Source: Actinoplanes solisilvae (GTDB lineage: Bacteria; Actinomycetota; Actinomycetes; Mycobacteriales; Micromonosporaceae). From it: a stretch of DNA of 64,000 nucleotides. The first letter of the stretch is position 1, and every line of letters begins with the position of its first letter. Where the stretch lies: contig NZ_RJAC01000010.1 in assembly GCF_003999975.1 (NCBI RefSeq), positions 1-64,000 on the forward strand, in the 5' to 3' direction. The notes below the pieces were generated by a model. It made no database searches, was not told the origin of the DNA, and saw only the letters and a list, made by a program, of their open reading frames with translations. A program made the position numbers and the translations under genes. Below, one piece after another: positions 45,356-52,282 of this stretch.

Positions 45356-45829
45356 ATGGCGGAATCCACCCGTATGCCGATGGACTCGGATGTCGACCTC
45401 GACATCCCGGAACACCGGCGGGAACTGTCGCGGCAGCCGGCGGCGCTCATCGTGGCCGTCGCAATCGGCGGCGCGCTCGGGGCGCTGGCACGCTATGGGC
45501 TCGAGGAAGCTTGGACCAGTCCGCCGGGGCAATTCCCGTGGGCCGTCTTCGTCATAAACGTCTCGGGCTGCTTCCTCATGGGCATTCTGATGGTGTTCAT
45601 CACCGAGATCCGGCAGGTGAAGCCGTTGGTGCGTCCCTTCCTCGGCGTGGGCGTGCTGGGCGGCTACACCACTTTCTCGACTTATTCCGGCGACGTGCAT
45701 CAGCTCGTCGCCGACGGCCATGCCCGTACCGCCCTGGTCTACCTGGCTGCGACGGCTCTTACCGCGCTGGCCGCTGTCTACGCCGGGATCGTCGTGACCC
45801 GGCTGGCGGGACGGCAGGCGCGGTCGTGA
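45356..45829 (+). CDS. crcB: CrcB/Fluc fluoride channel subunit, long form
   Basis: A 157-residue member of the CrcB/Fluc family, dual-topology channels that expel fluoride. A charged 30-residue N-terminal extension precedes four membrane helices. Signature segments are GGALGALARYGLE, FVINVSGCFLMG and GGYTTFSTYSGD. GGGGGA precedes the ATG by a few bases. Its stop overlaps the GTG of a second crcB, so the pair is translationally coupled and could form a heterodimer, as in other Gram-positive bacteria with two genes. Confidence 0.9.
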   Translation: MAESTRMPMDSDVDLDIPEHRRELSRQPAALIVAVAIGGALGALARYGLEEAWTSPPGQFPWAVFVINVSGCFLMGILMVFITEIRQVKPLVRPFLGVGVLGGYTTFSTYSGDVHQLVADGHARTALVYLAATALTALAAVYAGIVVTRLAGRQARS

Positions 45830-46200
45830 CGATTCTGCTCGTAATGATCGGGGGCGCGGTAGGCGCGCCGCTGCGCTATCTGACCGACCGATTCGTGCAA
45901 AACCGGCAACACTCGAAGTTCCCGTGGGGCACGTTCACGGCGAACATGGCGGGGTCGTTCATCCTCGGCTTCCTCATTCAGGGAGCCGTGCTGGGTCACG
46001 TGTCGGGCAACGTCAGTTCTCTGCTCGGCACCGGGCTGTGCGGGGCGCTGACGACCTATTCGACCTTCGGGTACGAGACGGTGCGGCTGTTCCAGGACAA
46101 GTTCCACGCTTACGCCGTACTCAATGTCGTGGGAAGCATCGCCGCGGGCCTGGGTGCCGCGTTCTGCGGGATCACCATCGCCGACGCCATTTGGATGTGA
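45826..46200 (+). CDS. crcB: CrcB/Fluc fluoride channel subunit, short form
   Basis: A 124-residue CrcB/Fluc protein: GGAVGAPLRYLTDRF, FTANMAGSFILGFL and GALTTYSTFGYETVRLFQ. The GTG start overlaps the stop of the first crcB by 3 bp. Two-gene Fluc systems assemble as antiparallel heterodimers in which each subunit has a fixed orientation; that arrangement is inferred from family knowledge. No fluoride riboswitch was recognised upstream of the pair. Confidence 0.9.
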   Translation: MTILLVMIGGAVGAPLRYLTDRFVQNRQHSKFPWGTFTANMAGSFILGFLIQGAVLGHVSGNVSSLLGTGLCGALTTYSTFGYETVRLFQDKFHAYAVLNVVGSIAAGLGAAFCGITIADAIWM

Positions 46201-46270
46201 GAAGGGCTCGGGTGCTGAGGTCCGGCCACTGCTCCGTTTGTCCGATCTAGGACTGGTGCGGGCACGAGAA

Positions 46271-46310
46271 GTTCATCAGCGTTCATCATGCTTGTGGTTC
46301 CGATGTTCAT
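46271..46310. repeat. GTTCATC-type short direct repeats before the Pro-rich/sortase genes
   Basis: GTTCATCA at 46271-46278 and 46281-46288, with further GTTCCG (46297) and GTTCAT (46305), lie 50-90 bp upstream of the next gene. They recall PhoP-type direct repeat units but the 10-bp spacing is one short of the usual 11. Confidence 0.3.
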
Positions 46311-46359
46311 ACGCTGCTGAATGCCGATCGACCCCCGACGTCCGAGATCGGAGCACGTG

Positions 46360-46857
46360 ATGTCCGACTACGGTGCCACTGATCCGCCGGCCGCACCCCC
46401 GCCGCCGTCCTATCCGCCGCCGAAACCGCCAGGGTCGCGCCGCCGGTGGTGGCTGCTCGGGCTGCTCCTGCTCCTGCTGCTGCTCCTGCTCGGCTACTGC
46501 GTCGCGGTCGCGGGCGGCGATGACGACGACACGACGACGCCTCCGCCCACCACGCCGACCGCGACCTATCCGACAGCCTCGCCGACAGCCTCGCCGCCGG
46601 TCGAGCCGCCGCCGCCCGTCGACTCGGAGAGTCCTTCGCCGCCGGTGGTCGTCGATCCGCCGCCTCCGGTCGACTCGGACGACGCGTCGCCGCCGGAATC
46701 ACCACCGACGACCAAGCTGCCGAGCGGGCACCCGGAGCTGGGCGGCGGCAGCACCGCGGGTCCCGACCCGCTGAAGACGGGCGCCGGAGTGGTGCTGCTG
46801 TTGATCGCCGGTCTTCTGGCGGCCCGGGTGACCGCGCGACGCCGGCGGACCCGATAG
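46360..46857 (+). CDS. proline-rich membrane protein encoded with a class F sortase
   Basis: A 165-residue protein with a short Pro-rich cytoplasmic N-terminus (APPPPSYPPPKPPG), a very leucine-rich membrane helix (about residues 29-49), an acidic and Pro/Ser/Thr-rich outer region, and a C-terminal hydrophobic helix followed by RVTARRRRTR. The C-terminal layout resembles a sortase sorting signal, but there is no clear LPxTG; the nearest segment is KLPSGHPELGGG. It ends 2 bp before the sortase gene, so the two should be co-expressed and may be enzyme and partner. ATG 46360 follows GGAGCACGTG; an earlier ATG at 46321 has weaker support. Confidence 0.65.
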   Translation: MSDYGATDPPAAPPPPSYPPPKPPGSRRRWWLLGLLLLLLLLLLGYCVAVAGGDDDDTTTPPPTTPTATYPTASPTASPPVEPPPPVDSESPSPPVVVDPPPPVDSDDASPPESPPTTKLPSGHPELGGGSTAGPDPLKTGAGVVLLLIAGLLAARVTARRRRTR

Positions 46858-46859
46858 CG

Positions 46860-47537
46860 GTGCCGGGCCGGACCGTCGCCGAGGCGGCGCTGGCCGGGAT
46901 CCTGGCCGTCAGCGGGACGGCGCTGACCGTGTCGGGGGTGTGGGCGCCCTCACCGGTGTCGGCGCCGCCGGCGGCCGCAGTGCCGTACGCCGCCGCGCCG
47001 TCGGCCGATGTCCCGCCGGCCGCCGCGCCGCCGGCCGCCGCTCCCCCGCTCCCCGTTGGCCTGGACATCCCGGTGATCAAGGTGCGCACGTCGCTGTTGC
47101 GGCTCGGGCTGCGCGACGACGGAACGGTCGACCTGCCGCCGCTGGACTCGGCGGCGCCCGCCGGCTGGTACCGCCACGGGGCGCCGCCCGGGTCCGCCGG
47201 GGCCGCGGTGATCCTGGGCCACGTCGACTCGGCCAAGGACGGCCCGGCGGTCTTCTACCGTCTTCGCGAGCTGAAGCCCGGGGCGACGGTGCGCGTGCGC
47301 CGGGCCGACGGCAGCACGGCGGTCTTCACGGTCACTCGCAAGTCCTGGTATCGCAAGACCGCGTTCCCGGCCCTCGAGGTCTACGGCCCCACCGACCATG
47401 CCTCGCTGCGCCTGGTCACCTGCGGCGGCGGCTTCGACCGCGGCCGCCGCAGCTACCGCGACAACCTCGTCGTCTACGCCGACCTGTCGCACATCATCGA
47501 GCCTGGCCCGACCCGTCGGCCCCGGGAAGGAACGTGA
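46860..47537 (+). CDS. class F sortase
   Basis: A 225-residue sortase. A signal/anchor helix (AALAGILAVSGTALTVSG) is followed by an Ala/Pro-rich linker and the sortase beta-barrel. The catalytic histidine is H121 (ILGHVDSAKDGPAVFY), the cysteine is C188 (LRLVTCGGGFD) and the arginine lies in the following RGRRSYR. Class F enzymes are typical of actinobacteria; their substrates are mostly unknown. The GTG start is 2 bp after the Pro-rich protein gene. The last 44 bp overlap the convergent WD40 gene. Confidence 0.87.
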   Translation: MPGRTVAEAALAGILAVSGTALTVSGVWAPSPVSAPPAAAVPYAAAPSADVPPAAAPPAAAPPLPVGLDIPVIKVRTSLLRLGLRDDGTVDLPPLDSAAPAGWYRHGAPPGSAGAAVILGHVDSAKDGPAVFYRLRELKPGATVRVRRADGSTAVFTVTRKSWYRKTAFPALEVYGPTDHASLRLVTCGGGFDRGRRSYRDNLVVYADLSHIIEPGPTRRPREGT

Positions 47538-49386
47538 CGGTCAGGGTGCCGTCCTCGCGGCCGATCGCCAGTGCCGTACGGCCGTCCGGCAGTTCGGTCG
47601 TCACCGCGGACTGAGCCTGGGGCACGACCCCGAGCACGCGACCGGTCACGATGTCCCAGCACCGGACCACATCGTGGTGGGCGGCGGCGAAAAGACGCCC
47701 GAACGCGACGTCGTCCAGCGTGAGCGGAAGCTCGTCGTCGGCCGTGAGCGGTTCGCCGAGCGACTCGCCGGTTGCGGCGTCCCAGCGCCAGACCGCGCCG
47801 CCGTCATCGCAGGCGATCACCAGCAGGCGGCCGTCCGGCAACCGGCGGAAGGTTAGTTCCATGACCGAGCACTCGCCGACGGGCAGCGGTGCGCCGATCT
47901 GTTCGCCCGTGACGGCGTCCCATAGTACGACGAACTGGTCCTCTCCTCCCGTGGCGAGAGCGATGGTTCCGTCGTCGAGCGTGGTCACCGCGACGGCGAG
48001 CACCTGCGACTTCGAGACCCGCAACTTCGGGCGTACGGTCGCTCCGGTCTCGGCGTCGACGAAATGAACCTCGCCCGCGGCGGTGCCACCGGCGAAGAAC
48101 GGCCGCCCGTCGCGCTGAACTCCACTCGCGACAGTCCACACGGGCTGTTTGCCCATCCGGTCGGTGATCTCTTTGCCGCGGGTGAGGGCGTCGAATCGTA
48201 CGAGGCCGTCGTGGGTGCCGGTGGCGAGGACGAGCCGGCCGGACGGCAGCCACGCCCCGGCAAGCCGGTTGCCCGTCGAGCTGAGAGCGTCCGGATCACC
48301 AAGCGGCGCACCGGATCCCGCGTCCCAGCATCGCGTGCCGTCCCCGCCCGCGGATACCAGCACGGGCCGGCCATCGACGGCCCGGGGCACCGCGATCAGC
48401 TGTTGCACGCCGGCCGGGTGCCCCGGAAGGTCATCGCCGACCGGCCGGCCGGACAGGTCCCATCGGCGCGTCGCGCCCTTCTCGTTCCCGGTCACGCAGA
48501 GCGGGCCGAGCTCCGACGGCACCACGGCCACCGCCTTGACGTGGCCCGCACTTCCTGGGAGCTTCTCGGCGACCGGCTCGGGCCGCGTCAGGTCCCACCG
48601 CCACACCTGGGTGGACTGGTCGACGAAGAACAGCGCCCGGCCGGTGGAATCAGCCGCGAGACCGCCCCAGGCGATGCCTTCGGACCGGTGCGGCAGAACG
48701 TCCAGCAGCTCGCCGGTGGTCACGTCCCACCGGCAGAGAGAACCCTGATATTCCTGCCCGAACACCGCTCCGCCCACCGCGAGCAGCGCTGTCACCGGCC
48801 GGTCATGCCCGTCCAAGGGCGGCCCCACCGGGTTGCCGGTGAGGACGTCCCACCGTTGGACGACCCCGGCGTTGTCGCTCGTGGCCACGACGGCGTGACC
48901 GTCGTCGCCGGTCCAGGCGGTCATGGCCAGCAGACGTCCGAGGTCCGCGGTCCACGGCCGTCCGACCGGTTCCCCGGTCACGACGTCCCACCGGCCGAGC
49001 TTGGAGTACGTCTCGGCAAGCACCAACGGCTCACCCGACTCGGTCGCCAGGGTGACCTGGCCGAGACCGCCGACGGGCAGCCAGGAGCCGGGCGCACGAA
49101 GCGGGTCGCCGATCTCGTCCCCGGTCGCCAGGTCGAACCGGCGCACCGCGGTCTGGTCGGCGCAGACCACGATTGTTCTTCCGCGGGCTTCGGTCACCCC
49201 GAGAGAGCCGATCATCCCCACGTGAGCCCGGACCGCGAAGCCGCCGGGCGTGCCGGTCACCGCGTCCCAGGATCGAATCATGTCGTCCCCGCCGGCGGTC
49301 AGGACCAGCCCCCGTACGCCGGTCACCGCCCACACGGGTGAGCGATGCGCGATCGGCGCGCGCCAGGTCCATTGTGGTGTCTTCAT
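47494..49386 (-). CDS. WD40-repeat beta-propeller protein
   Basis: A 630-residue protein made almost wholly of WD40-like repeats. The unit appears as RSWDAVTGTPGG, GRWDVVTGEPVG, QRWDVLTGNPVG, CRWDVTTGELLD, VLWDAVTGEQIG, WRWDAATGESLG and CWDIVTGRVLG. This is enough for up to two propellers. No signal peptide, kinase or helix-turn-helix domain is attached, although such repeats are often fused to those in actinobacteria. It is presumably a cytoplasmic scaffold for protein contacts. ATG 49386 (MKTPQWTWRAPIAH) is preferred to an upstream start at 49416 because the first repeat begins right after it. Confidence 0.85.
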   Translation of the reverse strand: MKTPQWTWRAPIAHRSPVWAVTGVRGLVLTAGGDDMIRSWDAVTGTPGGFAVRAHVGMIGSLGVTEARGRTIVVCADQTAVRRFDLATGDEIGDPLRAPGSWLPVGGLGQVTLATESGEPLVLAETYSKLGRWDVVTGEPVGRPWTADLGRLLAMTAWTGDDGHAVVATSDNAGVVQRWDVLTGNPVGPPLDGHDRPVTALLAVGGAVFGQEYQGSLCRWDVTTGELLDVLPHRSEGIAWGGLAADSTGRALFFVDQSTQVWRWDLTRPEPVAEKLPGSAGHVKAVAVVPSELGPLCVTGNEKGATRRWDLSGRPVGDDLPGHPAGVQQLIAVPRAVDGRPVLVSAGGDGTRCWDAGSGAPLGDPDALSSTGNRLAGAWLPSGRLVLATGTHDGLVRFDALTRGKEITDRMGKQPVWTVASGVQRDGRPFFAGGTAAGEVHFVDAETGATVRPKLRVSKSQVLAVAVTTLDDGTIALATGGEDQFVVLWDAVTGEQIGAPLPVGECSVMELTFRRLPDGRLLVIACDDGGAVWRWDAATGESLGEPLTADDELPLTLDDVAFGRLFAAAHHDVVRCWDIVTGRVLGVVPQAQSAVTTELPDGRTALAIGREDGTLTVTFLPGADGSGQAR

Positions 49387-49428
49387 GCGTCCCCCGAGCC
49401 TTGGATCGCAGCACAATATCCGCCCCGG

Positions 49429-50376
49429 TCAGAGCGCGTTGGCGGAGAGCGTCCAAAGGCGTTCGGCGTTGTCGGCGTCGAGCGAGTAGGCGGCTACCGA
49501 GGCGACGAGGTCTTCGACGCGTTCCGGGCGGCGGTGGACGAGGGCGGCCTCCTGGTTGTCGTTGAAGTAGCGGCCGCCGATGCCGTCCAGCAGCGGTGAG
49601 GTAGCCAGCAGGACGGTGGTGGCGGCGCCCTGTTCGGGGGTCTTGCGCAGTTCGGGCGGGGTGCGCAGGGTGCCGCCGACGTGACGCTGAAGGGCGGTCG
49701 CGATCGCGCCGGGGTTGAGGGCGTTGGCCGTGATGCCGTCGGAGGACCAGCGGGCGGTCGCACCGACGGCGAACAGGTTGACCGCGGTCTTCGATTGGCC
49801 GTAGGCGAGCGTGGCGTCGTACGGGCGGAAGTTGAAGTTGATGTCGTCGAAGACCACCGGGGAGAACAGGTGGCCGGTCGAGCTGACCGAGACGATGCGG
49901 GCGCCGCCGGCTTTCGCGAGGGCACGGTGCAGGCCGGTGGCGAGCGCGAAGTGGCCGAGGTGGTTGGTGGCGAACTGCGTGTCCCAGCCCTCGGCCGCGT
50001 CGCCGCCGCCCGACCCGCCGAACGCCAGCGTGGGCTCGGGCAGCGCCATGACGCCGGCATTGTTGATCAGCAGGTGCAACGGGCCCGTCCACGCCTGCAC
50101 GAAATCGCTGATCGATAGGCGATCGGTCAGTTCCAGCGGGCGTACGGAAACGGGCCTGCCGGTCTCGGCGGTGATCTTCTCGGCGACTCGGGTGCCGGCG
50201 GTCGTGTCGCGGACCGCGAGCGTGACCTCGGCGCCGCGCCGGGAGAGGGTGCGAGCGGTTTCGACGCCGATGCCGGACGCGCCGCCGGTGATGACAGCGC
50301 GCTTGCCGGTCAGGTCGACGCCCTCGCTGACCTCGTCCGCGGTCGAGTGCGGTCCGAACGGGGTGGTGATGCGCAT
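49429..50376 (-). CDS. short-chain dehydrogenase/reductase (retinol-dehydrogenase-like)
   Basis: A 315-residue SDR: TGGASGIGVETAR cofactor motif, NNAGVM, catalytic serine in VSVSSTGHL and YGQSK. The segment FATNHLGHFALATGL and the length fit the WW-oxidoreductase/retinol-dehydrogenase-like branch found widely in actinobacteria, usually NADP-dependent with unknown substrate. It lies 42 bp upstream of the WD40 gene on the same strand and diverges from an NmrA-like gene across about 150 bp. Confidence 0.87.
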   Translation of the reverse strand: MRITTPFGPHSTADEVSEGVDLTGKRAVITGGASGIGVETARTLSRRGAEVTLAVRDTTAGTRVAEKITAETGRPVSVRPLELTDRLSISDFVQAWTGPLHLLINNAGVMALPEPTLAFGGSGGGDAAEGWDTQFATNHLGHFALATGLHRALAKAGGARIVSVSSTGHLFSPVVFDDINFNFRPYDATLAYGQSKTAVNLFAVGATARWSSDGITANALNPGAIATALQRHVGGTLRTPPELRKTPEQGAATTVLLATSPLLDGIGGRYFNDNQEAALVHRRPERVEDLVASVAAYSLDADNAERLWTLSANAL

Positions 50377-50528
50377 GTCGAACTCCTGGTGTCTCGAACG
50401 ATCACCTTCCAGTTTCGGCAGCGGCGGTGACTTTGCGGTGCCGCGGTAATCCTGGGGCTGTCAGGGCTACCTTGGCGTCTTCGGATTGCGGACAGGTTCT
50501 GGCCGCATGCCGTCATAGCTTCGTTGAC

Positions 50529-51347
50529 ATGACGACGACATTGGTCACTGGAGCAACCGGAAACGTCGGCCGGCACACCGTGGCGGCCCTGGCGCGCCAC
50601 GGGCACGTCGTGCGGGCGCTGACGCGCAAACTCGGCAAAGCCGATCTGCCGGGTGCCGAGATGGTCGAGGGCGATCTCGCGAACCCGGCCTCGCTCGCGG
50701 CGGCGCTCGACGGCGTGGAGGCAGTGCAGCTCATCACCTTCGCCGGGGAGGAGCCGCTGAGCGAGCCGACAAGCGCGGCCATCGTCGCGCGACTGCGAAC
50801 AGCGGGCGTACGGCGGGTCACCGTGCTCAGCGGAGGTGGCGTGAGCCCACTGCAGACCGCCGTGCGGGGCAGCGACCTGGAATGGACCGTGCTGGCGCCG
50901 GTCGAGTTCATGTCGGGCGCGCTGGACTGGGTCGACTCGATCCGCGACGAGGGTGTGGTGCGGGTGGGCTTCGTCGAGCGGCGCAGCGCGATGGTGCACG
51001 ACGCGGACATCGGCGCGGTCGGGGCCGCGGTGCTGGCCTGCGGCGGCTACGGCGGGCGGGAACTGGCGATCACCGGGCCCGAGGTGCTGACGCCGCCCGA
51101 CATGGTGCGGATCGTCGGCGAGGCCATCGGCCGGGACGTGCGGCTCGTCCCGCTCACCGAGGAGCAGGCCCGCGACCAGTGGCGCGCCGAGGGCTTCCCG
51201 GACGAGGTCATCGAGTTCTTCGTGTGGGCCCACGGCAACACGCCGGAGATCGGCTACACGGTGGCGCCGACCGTCGAGGCGGTCACCGGCCGCCCGGCCA
51301 GGACGTTCGCCGAGTGGGCGCGGGAGAACGCCGACCGGTTCCGTTAG
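50529..51347 (+). CDS. NmrA-like NAD(P)-binding protein
   Basis: A 272-residue atypical SDR: Rossmann motif TGATGNVGRHTVAAL, then GAEMVEGDLANPASL and a C-terminal half like NmrA/azoreductase-type sensors (GPEVLTPPDMVRIVGEAIG). The catalytic YxxxK is missing, as in NmrA, so it may sense the NAD(P) state or act as a quinone or azo reductase. It is followed 9 bp later by an XRE regulator on the same strand, a common pairing of a redox protein and its regulator. Confidence 0.8.
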   Translation: MTTTLVTGATGNVGRHTVAALARHGHVVRALTRKLGKADLPGAEMVEGDLANPASLAAALDGVEAVQLITFAGEEPLSEPTSAAIVARLRTAGVRRVTVLSGGGVSPLQTAVRGSDLEWTVLAPVEFMSGALDWVDSIRDEGVVRVGFVERRSAMVHDADIGAVGAAVLACGGYGGRELAITGPEVLTPPDMVRIVGEAIGRDVRLVPLTEEQARDQWRAEGFPDEVIEFFVWAHGNTPEIGYTVAPTVEAVTGRPARTFAEWARENADRFR

Positions 51348-51356
51348 CTTGAGGTA

Positions 51357-52151
51357 GTGGTCGTCAGGAACGCTCTCGGGGAGTATCTGCGCTCGCGGCG
51401 GGAGCTGATCCGGCCCGAGGAGGTCGGGCTGCCCGCCGGACGGCGACGGAAGGTGGCCGGGCTCCGGCGCGAGGAACTGGCGCTGCTGGCCGGGATCAGC
51501 GCCGACTACTACCTGCGGCTCGAGCAGGGGCGCGACCGGCATCCGTCCGGCCAGGTGCTGGACGCGCTGGCTCGAGCGCTGCGGCTGGACGACGACGGGG
51601 TGGCTCACCTGCACAAACTGGCCGCGGCCCGGCCGTCGCGACCGGCGGGCCGGGCCCGGCGTGCCCCGGCCGGGATGGCGCGGCTGATCGATCAGCTGCC
51701 GATGCCGGCGTTTCTGCAGGACAGGTACGGCGAGGTGCTCGCGGCGAACGCGCCGGCGCGGGCACTGTCGCCGCACTACCACCCGGAGGTCAACCTGATC
51801 CGCGCCGTGTTTCTCGAGCCGGAGGACCGTTCGCTGCGGCCCGACTGGGACCGGGCCACCCGCGAGGCGGTCTCGGGGTTGCGGGCGATGTCGGCCGACG
51901 ACCTCGAGGACCCGGTACTCGCGGGGCTCGTCGAGGAGCTGTCGGCAGGTAGCTCGCGCTTCCGTGAGCTGTGGGCGCGGTACGACGTGCGACAGAGGGT
52001 CGGCGGGATCAGCCTCTTCGAGCATCCACGGGTGGGCCCTCTTCGGCTGCGGCACGAGAAGCTGCTGGTCGCGGGCGGCGACGGGCTGACGCTCGTGCTC
52101 TACCACGCCGACCCGGACAGCGACTCAGCCGCGGCGCTCGCAAACCTGTAG
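51357..52151 (+). CDS. MmyB-type XRE transcriptional regulator
   Basis: A 264-residue regulator with an N-terminal helix-turn-helix (RREELALLAGISADYYLRLE, QGRDRHPSGQVLDALARAL) and the MmyB-like ligand domain (PAFLQDRYGEVLAANAPARA; RDVRQRVGG-like RYDVRQRVGG; GPLRLRHEKLLV). Related proteins bind fatty acids or other small ligands in a PAS-like pocket and often repress a neighbouring oxidoreductase gene. GTG 51357 starts 9 bp after the NmrA-like gene. A small hairpin lies after the stop. Confidence 0.85.
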   Translation: MVVRNALGEYLRSRRELIRPEEVGLPAGRRRKVAGLRREELALLAGISADYYLRLEQGRDRHPSGQVLDALARALRLDDDGVAHLHKLAAARPSRPAGRARRAPAGMARLIDQLPMPAFLQDRYGEVLAANAPARALSPHYHPEVNLIRAVFLEPEDRSLRPDWDRATREAVSGLRAMSADDLEDPVLAGLVEELSAGSSRFRELWARYDVRQRVGGISLFEHPRVGPLRLRHEKLLVAGGDGLTLVLYHADPDSDSAAALANL

Positions 52152-52178
52152 ACCGGCCGCTAGACCGGCCGCTTGTGC

Positions 52179-52194
52179 GGCTTCGCCCGAAGCC
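52179..52194 (+). terminator. short hairpin after the MmyB-type regulator
   Basis: GGCTTCG / CGAAGCC arms with a 2-base loop lie about 28 bp after the stop. A tandem duplication of TAGACCGGCCGC (52149-52172) starts at the stop codon itself. Confidence 0.45.
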
Positions 52195-52213
52195 CGCCCA
52201 TCGAGGACGACCG

Positions 52214-52274
52214 TTGACCGCTGGGACACCGATCATTACGGTGGCAATCGATAATCCATAATCGATAGCCGATT
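52214..52274 (+). promoter_or_regulatory. promoter and GntR-type operator of the beta-helix enzyme gene (site A)
   Basis: TTGACC (52214-52219) and TACGGT (52237-52242) have an ideal 17-base spacer. Immediately downstream AATCG-ATAGC-CGATT (52260-52274) is an inverted repeat of the form WATCG-N5-CGATW, and an extra AATCGAT half-site lies at 52246-52252. The same inverted repeat occurs at the gntR start and before the ABC importer operon, so repression by that GntR protein is the likely reading. Confidence 0.7.
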
Positions 52275-52282
52275 GGATACGC

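Noticed and set aside
49429..51347. The SDR, NmrA-like and regulator genes as part of a natural-product cluster
   Set aside because: No synthase, carrier protein or tailoring set is present; these are common scattered redox genes.
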